Assembly (NCBI GenBank): GCA_041441455.1
Contig: JASDTB010000018.1
Coordinates: 1 to 29,123 of the forward strand
Origin: JAFIHK01 sp041441455
Lineage (GTDB): Bacteria > Bacteroidota > Bacteroidia > Bacteroidales > UBA932
DNA: 29,123 nucleotides
Direction of reading: 5' to 3'
Part shown: piece by piece, positions 25,916-29,123 of the stretch
Position numbering within the stretch: the first letter of the stretch is position 1
How the letters are laid out: each line of letters opens with the position of its first letter
Position numbers and translations under genes: made by a program
The notes under the pieces: model-generated
Databases searched by the model: none
What the model saw: only the letters and a program-made list of their open reading frames with translations
What the model was told of the DNA's origin: nothing

Positions 25916-26513
25916 TATCATGACAGAAATTTTTTCAGCAATTAATATCAGAGAAATCGCAAGTGCTTTTGTCGTTCTTTTTGCTGTAATTGATATTGCA
26001 GGTTCGGTTCCAATAATTCTTGGAATTAAAAAAAACAATCAAACAATTGATTCTTTGAAGGCTACCTTTTTATCGATAATTATTTTAATCTCATTTCTAT
26101 TTATTGGAGAGGCTCTTCTTTCTCTTTTTGGAGTTGATATCTCTTCATTTGCGGTAGCCGGTAGTATTGTGATTTTTGTGTTGGCAATAGAGATGATCTT
26201 TGGAATTGAAGTATTTAAAAATGATGGTCCAACAAAATCTGCAACGCTTGTTCCTATAACATTTCCACTGATTGCTGGTGCAGGATCTTTAACAACACTG
26301 TTATCGCTTCGTGCAGAATATGATGTAGTTAATATTATCATTGCCATTTTATTGAATATGGTTATTGTCTATGTTGTATTAAGAAAGGTCGACATAGTAG
26401 AGAAGATATTTGGAGATGGAGGAGTTTATGTTTTAAGAAAGTTTTTTGGTATTATTCTACTTGCAATTGCTGTAAAATTGTTCGCTTCTAATATTGCATC
26501 ATTACTAAATTAA
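25908..26513 (+). CDS. MarC-family integral membrane protein
   Basis: A 201-residue protein with about six membrane helices. The conserved first-helix region FAVIDIAGSVPIILGI is near residues 26-41, and ITFPLIAGAGSLTTLL near 116-131 is typical of the family. MarC proteins were once linked to multiple-antibiotic resistance, which was later withdrawn, and their transport role is unknown. The frame opens at an ATG at 25908, overlapping the AraC gene by 8 nt. The ATG at 25920 (MTEIF), 4 nt after the AraC stop, is the likelier start and gives 197 residues. It is the last gene of the operon. Confidence 0.88.
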   Translation: MISIMTEIFSAINIREIASAFVVLFAVIDIAGSVPIILGIKKNNQTIDSLKATFLSIIILISFLFIGEALLSLFGVDISSFAVAGSIVIFVLAIEMIFGIEVFKNDGPTKSATLVPITFPLIAGAGSLTTLLSLRAEYDVVNIIIAILLNMVIVYVVLRKVDIVEKIFGDGGVYVLRKFFGIILLAIAVKLFASNIASLLN

Positions 26514-26601
26514 AATTACACTAGAAGATTGTAAATGGTGACTATATGTGTGTATTATGATATTATAATTACAATTTGCTGCTATTTAGTAAAATTTTTT
26601 G

Positions 26602-26631
26602 TTTGAAAACTAAATCCTAGCACTATTTTTG
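26602..26631 (+). promoter_or_regulatory. Full sigma-ABfr promoter of the FabH-like gene
   Basis: A -33 TTTG (26602-26605) is followed after 18 nt by TATTTTTG (26624-26631), matching both boxes of the Bacteroidetes promoter. Transcription would start near 26638, leaving a ~28-nt leader before the ATG at 26667. It is the best promoter in the window and excludes the in-frame GTG at 26631 as start codon. Confidence 0.65.
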
Positions 26632-26666
26632 TGAAGCCGTTTCACATATTTTTCAATCTTCTTTTT

Positions 26667-27611
26667 ATGTATATTAACTCAATTGGTTGCTACATTCCGC
26701 AAGAAAGAGTCCATAATAATTATTTCAAGGACGTAAATGGTTTGACTAACGAATGGATTCTTCAGCGCACCGGCATCCAGACAAGATCTAAAGCTGGAGT
26801 AGGAGAGAATGCTCATACAATGGGGCTGGAGGCAGTAGAAAATGCTTTAAAAACATTACCATACGATATAAAAGAGGTTGATCTTGTAATCTATTCGGGT
26901 TACACTCCCTTAGACACAGTGGGTACTCTTGCACATGTTGTACAAAAAAAGTATTCTATTGATGATGCTGTTGCTCTATATGTCTCTTCTGCATGCTCCT
27001 CTTTTGTCAATGCACTTGAGATTGTTCAGTGTTATATGGCTGCTGGCAAATCTAGAAAAGCATTAGTAGTATGCTCAGAACATAATACTATGTATAGTAA
27101 TGAAAGCGATCCTGTCTCTGGACATTTGTGGGGTGACGCAGCTGTAGCAATTTTTGTCTCTAAAGAAAGAGTAGCAACAAATGAAGCAAAAATAACTGAT
27201 GTCTACACAAAAGGGCTTGGACACATTGGAAAAGGGCCAGATGGTGTCTATTTGAAACCAAAATCAGAGGGAATAGTTATGCCCGATGGTAGAGATGTAT
27301 TTATGAATGCATGTAAATATATGGTTCAATCAATCAATGTGTTGTGCGAAAGAAATTCAGTGTCGTTAGATGATGTTTCAAAAATCATTTGCCACCAAGC
27401 TAACATAAGAATCGTAGATAATGTAAGATCGCAATTAGGATTTGATTCAGATAAATTTTTGAATAACATTAGTGAACTTGGAAATACAGGATCTGTAAGT
27501 TCTGCACTTGTTTTAGCTCAAAATTTCACCTCTTTTGTAGCTGGAGATAAAATAATTCTTACAGTTTTTGGTGGAGGATACTCATGTGGTGCAAGTCTGA
27601 TTACGTTTTAG
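26667..27611 (+). CDS. 3-oxoacyl-ACP synthase III (FabH-like)
   Basis: A 314-residue thiolase-fold condensing enzyme that would join an acyl-CoA to malonyl-ACP. The catalytic triad is complete: Cys in YVSSACSSF near residue 112, His in CHQANIRI near 244, Asn in GNTGSVSS near 274. TNEWILQRTGIQTR near 26-39 is the usual N-terminal block. The frame extends upstream to a GTG at 26631, but that codon lies in the -7 box, so the ATG at 26667 is chosen. It stands alone with its own promoter and terminator and has no plsX, acpP or fabD neighbour. It may therefore be a second FabH for a special acyl product rather than the housekeeping enzyme. Confidence 0.85.
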   Translation: MYINSIGCYIPQERVHNNYFKDVNGLTNEWILQRTGIQTRSKAGVGENAHTMGLEAVENALKTLPYDIKEVDLVIYSGYTPLDTVGTLAHVVQKKYSIDDAVALYVSSACSSFVNALEIVQCYMAAGKSRKALVVCSEHNTMYSNESDPVSGHLWGDAAVAIFVSKERVATNEAKITDVYTKGLGHIGKGPDGVYLKPKSEGIVMPDGRDVFMNACKYMVQSINVLCERNSVSLDDVSKIICHQANIRIVDNVRSQLGFDSDKFLNNISELGNTGSVSSALVLAQNFTSFVAGDKIILTVFGGGYSCGASLITF

Positions 27612-27630
27612 TTATAAATTGAAAGATGCG

Positions 27631-27671
27631 AATATTCTATAGCTAGTAATGGTTATAGAATATTTTTTTTT
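27631..27671 (+). terminator. Intrinsic terminator after the FabH-like gene
   Basis: AATATTCTATA pairs perfectly with TATAGAATATT (27654-27664) around a 12-nt loop, and the 3' arm runs into a stretch of T residues to 27671. The stem is A+T-rich but long. It starts 19 nt after the stop of the FabH-like gene and separates it from the leucine leader. Confidence 0.75.
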
Positions 27672-27702
27672 GCAATTTATTATAAGATGTTAAAATTATT
27701 CA

Positions 27703-27710
27703 TATATTCG
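27703..27710 (+). promoter_or_regulatory. Possible -7 element of the leuA leader
   Basis: TATATTCG differs from TAnnTTTG at one base. Transcription would start near 27714-27717, almost at the leader ATG (27719), which would make the leader peptide nearly leaderless. No -33 box is clear. This is the only reasonable candidate between the FabH terminator and the leader. Confidence 0.3.
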
Positions 27711-27718
27711 CATCGATA

Positions 27719-27784
27719 ATGAACACACAATTGCTACATATTTATTTCCTGCTACTGCTCGGTTATACAATCGAACAAGGGTAG
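27719..27784 (+). CDS. leuL: Leucine-rich leader peptide of the leuA attenuator
   Basis: A 21-codon ORF, ATG to TAG. Six of its 21 residues are leucine, four of them consecutive (CTG CTA CTG CTC, 27749-27760), plus two more (TTG CTA, 27731-27736) and two isoleucines. It stops 86 nt before leuA and 34 nt before a strong terminator hairpin. This is the classic plan of amino-acid attenuation: when charged Leu-tRNA is scarce the ribosome stalls on the Leu run. The last Gly codon and the stop (GGGTAG) are complementary to the 5' arm of the terminator, so ribosome position would decide which helix forms. Function is inferred from layout. The symbol is used by analogy with the enterobacterial leu leader. 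Confidence 0.8.
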   Translation: MNTQLLHIYFLLLLGYTIEQG

Positions 27785-27829
27785 TTAATACATAGTGTGC
27801 ACGCATGAAATATAACTGAGAGGCTACCC
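27755..27829 (+). promoter_or_regulatory. Alternative RNA helices competing with the leuA terminator
   Basis: Two helices can compete with the terminator. Antiterminator: GGGTAGT (27779-27785, over the leader stop codon) pairs with GCTACCC (27823-27829), the terminator 5' arm; six Watson-Crick pairs and one G-U. Second helix: 27755-27767, covering the last two Leu codons and the bases after them, pairs with 27811-27823 at 12 of 13 positions including two G-U pairs. A ribosome stalled on the Leu codons would mask 27755-27767 and leave 27779-27785 free. A ribosome at the stop codon would mask 27779-27785 and allow termination. Confidence 0.6.
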
Positions 27830-27850
27830 GAGGGTAGTCTCTTTTTTTTT
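27818..27850 (+). terminator. Intrinsic terminator in the leuA leader (attenuator)
   Basis: GAGGCTACC (27820-27828) pairs with GGTAGTCTC (27833-27841) with one G-T wobble, closed by the tetraloop CGAG; two more pairs can form at the base. Nine T residues follow (27842-27850). It lies 20 nt upstream of the leuA ATG and downstream of no other gene than the leader peptide, so its job is to block transcription into leuA. The eight bases AGGGTAGT of its 3' arm also occur at 27778-27785. Confidence 0.85.
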
Positions 27851-27870
27851 GTATCATTAAAATTTTTAAA

Positions 27871-29123
27871 ATGGAAAAACTTTATGTATTTGACACAACC
27901 CTTAGGGACGGCGAACAGGTTCCAGGTTGTCAACTCAACACCGTCGAAAAGATTGAGCTTGCAAAAGCCCTTGATTTTCTGAAAGTAGACGTGATTGAAT
28001 GTGGTTTTCCCATCTCGAGTCCCGGTGATTTTAATTCAATCAAAGAGATTTCAAAGGTGGTTGAAAACGCTACCATTTGTGCTCTCACTCGAGCTGTGGA
28101 AAAAGACATTGATGTTGCAGCTGAAGCTCTGCACTTTGCCCGACATAAACGAATACATACAGGAATCGGAACTTCCGATTTCCATATATTGCACAAGTTT
28201 AAATCTAATCGCGAAGAGATTCTGCAAAGAGCAATAGCATGTGTAAAATATGCAAGGCGTTATACTGATGACGTTGAATTTTATGCAGAAGATGCCGGAA
28301 GAACAGAGAATGAGTATTTAGCAAAAGTCATAGCAGCCGTTGTGAAAGCAGGGGCTACAGTCGTTAATATTCCAGATACAACAGGGTATTGTACACCTTA
28401 TGAGTATGGTGAAAAGATTAAGTATTTACGAGAGAATGTCCCAGGAATAGAAAAAATCATAATCTCAACACACTGTCATAATGATTTAGGAATGGCAACT
28501 GCAAATACATTAGCCGGTGTTATGAATGGAGCAAGACAAGTTGAGGTAACAATGAACGGTATAGGAGAAAGAGCAGGTAATACAGCTCTTGAAGAGGTGG
28601 TTATGGCAGTAAAATGTAGAAAAGACATTCCAGTTTTTACAGATATTGACACAAAGATGATTACTAAAACTTCTAGATTAGTATCGACTTTAATGAGAAT
28701 GCCTGTGCAGCCGAATAAAGCAATTGTCGGCCGAAATGCATTTGCACACTCATCTGGAATTCATCAGGATGGAGTCTTGAAAAATAGGGAGAGTTATGAA
28801 ATTATAGATCCAGCCGAGGTTGGTGTCAATGAATCTGTAATCTCACTGACTGCAAGAAGCGGAAGAGCTGCTTTAAAGCACCACTTTACAAGACTGGGAA
28901 TTGAGATGTCACAAGAAGAACTCGACGAATCGTATGATAAATTCTTAAAGTTAGCTGATTGTAAAAAAGATGTTAGAGATGATGATTTGCTTGCAATTGC
29001 AGGTGTGACTCGTTCAATCAAAACACAAAGGATAAGACTTAAATACCTGCAAGTTGTCTGTGGAAAGTCATCTGTTCCAATGGCGACTGTTAAGCTATTG
29101 ATTGATGGAGAGTTATGTACGGC
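27871..29123 (+). CDS. leuA: 2-isopropylmalate synthase, 3' end outside the window
   Basis: The first 417 codons of LeuA, which condenses 2-oxoisovalerate with acetyl-CoA in the first committed step of leucine synthesis. The HMGL-like TIM barrel begins with FDTTLRDGEQVPG (residues 7-19). ECGFPISSPGDF near 46-57, STHCHNDLGMATAN near 203-216 (metal-binding His pair) and NGIGERAGN near 230-238 follow. VGRNAFAHSSGIHQDGVLK near 287-305 is the linker region. The frame runs without interruption to the window end, where the C-terminal regulatory (leucine-binding) domain is starting. The motif QVPGCQLN is typical of Bacteroidales LeuA. Expression is probably governed by the leader attenuator just upstream, and the enzyme itself is likely feedback-inhibited by leucine. 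Confidence 0.95.
   Translation, partial: MEKLYVFDTTLRDGEQVPGCQLNTVEKIELAKALDFLKVDVIECGFPISSPGDFNSIKEISKVVENATICALTRAVEKDIDVAAEALHFARHKRIHTGIGTSDFHILHKFKSNREEILQRAIACVKYARRYTDDVEFYAEDAGRTENEYLAKVIAAVVKAGATVVNIPDTTGYCTPYEYGEKIKYLRENVPGIEKIIISTHCHNDLGMATANTLAGVMNGARQVEVTMNGIGERAGNTALEEVVMAVKCRKDIPVFTDIDTKMITKTSRLVSTLMRMPVQPNKAIVGRNAFAHSSGIHQDGVLKNRESYEIIDPAEVGVNESVISLTARSGRAALKHHFTRLGIEMSQEELDESYDKFLKLADCKKDVRDDDLLAIAGVTRSIKTQRIRLKYLQVVCGKSSVPMATVKLLIDGELCT

Noticed and set aside
26529..26574. Hairpin TTGTAA/TTACAA after the MarC gene as a terminator
   Set aside because: The stem is six A+T-rich pairs around a 34-nt loop with no T run after it.
26631..26666. GTG start of the FabH-like gene at 26631
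   Set aside because: This base is the last of the -7 box TATTTTTG, so it cannot be in the transcript from that promoter. The ATG at 26667 starts the conserved protein.
27995..28237. 80-codon open frame inside leuA
   Set aside because: It is a shifted-frame shadow of leuA, whose own frame is intact through this stretch.
1..29123. Mobile element, phage or CRISPR content
   Set aside because: I found no transposase or integrase, no regularly spaced repeats and no terminal inverted repeats; gene style is uniform throughout.

Overview
The window is A+T-rich bacterial chromosome, almost certainly from a member of the order Bacteroidales. Four things support this. The LeuA, DUF368, CutC, transglutaminase and PEP-synthase-like proteins read like Bacteroidales versions. 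Genes generally lack purine-rich Shine-Dalgarno sequences. Short intergenic spacers repeatedly carry the Bacteroidetes sigma-ABfr -7 element TAnnTTTG. There is a second, ~628-residue PurF-like protein. I see no insertion sequences, phage genes, CRISPR arrays or other signs of a mobile island. No species is named because no 16S rRNA or comparable marker is present.

Layout. (1) 1-2820, minus strand: a partial tRNA-Arg(UCU) with its own -7 element, and a compact operon of a small conserved protein, a TPR protein and a DUF368/PopT-type lipid-carrier translocase. (2) 2868-6181, plus strand: a two-gene unit with an AMP-forming acyl-CoA synthetase and, 2 nt later, an unusual fusion of a cysteine-synthase-like PLP enzyme with a DapF-like domain that has lost both catalytic cysteines. 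(3) 6178-8064, minus: a PurF-type amidotransferase whose stop codon overlaps the previous one tail to tail. (4) 8152-11205, plus: an exported GHL10-type glycoside hydrolase and a PocR-PAS-PAS histidine kinase with a shortened PocR domain, closed by a bidirectional terminator. (5) 11328-17453, minus: a 1147-residue probable PPi-type PEP carboxykinase and a large transglutaminase-like lipoprotein. (6) 17483-18250, plus: CutC. (7) 18254-22834, minus: crotonase, 3-hydroxyacyl-CoA dehydrogenase and a REC-REC-PEP/pyruvate-binding fusion. (8) 22912-26513, plus: an unknown membrane protein, an SDR oxidoreductase, an AraC regulator and a MarC-family protein, tightly spaced. (9) 26667-27611, plus: a FabH-like ketosynthase with its own promoter and terminator. 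(10) 27719-29123, plus: a leucine-rich leader peptide, an intrinsic terminator and leuA (cut by the window end).

Working together: region 10 looks like a complete transcription attenuator for leucine synthesis. Two large proteins (11328-14771 and 18254-21205) point to PEP/pyruvate metabolism. The acyl-CoA ligase, crotonase, Hbd and FabH point to acyl-thioester chemistry but do not form one obvious pathway. The most promising unexplained item is the PLP-DapF fusion with its coupled acyl-CoA synthetase. The clearest regulatory discovery is the leuA leader.
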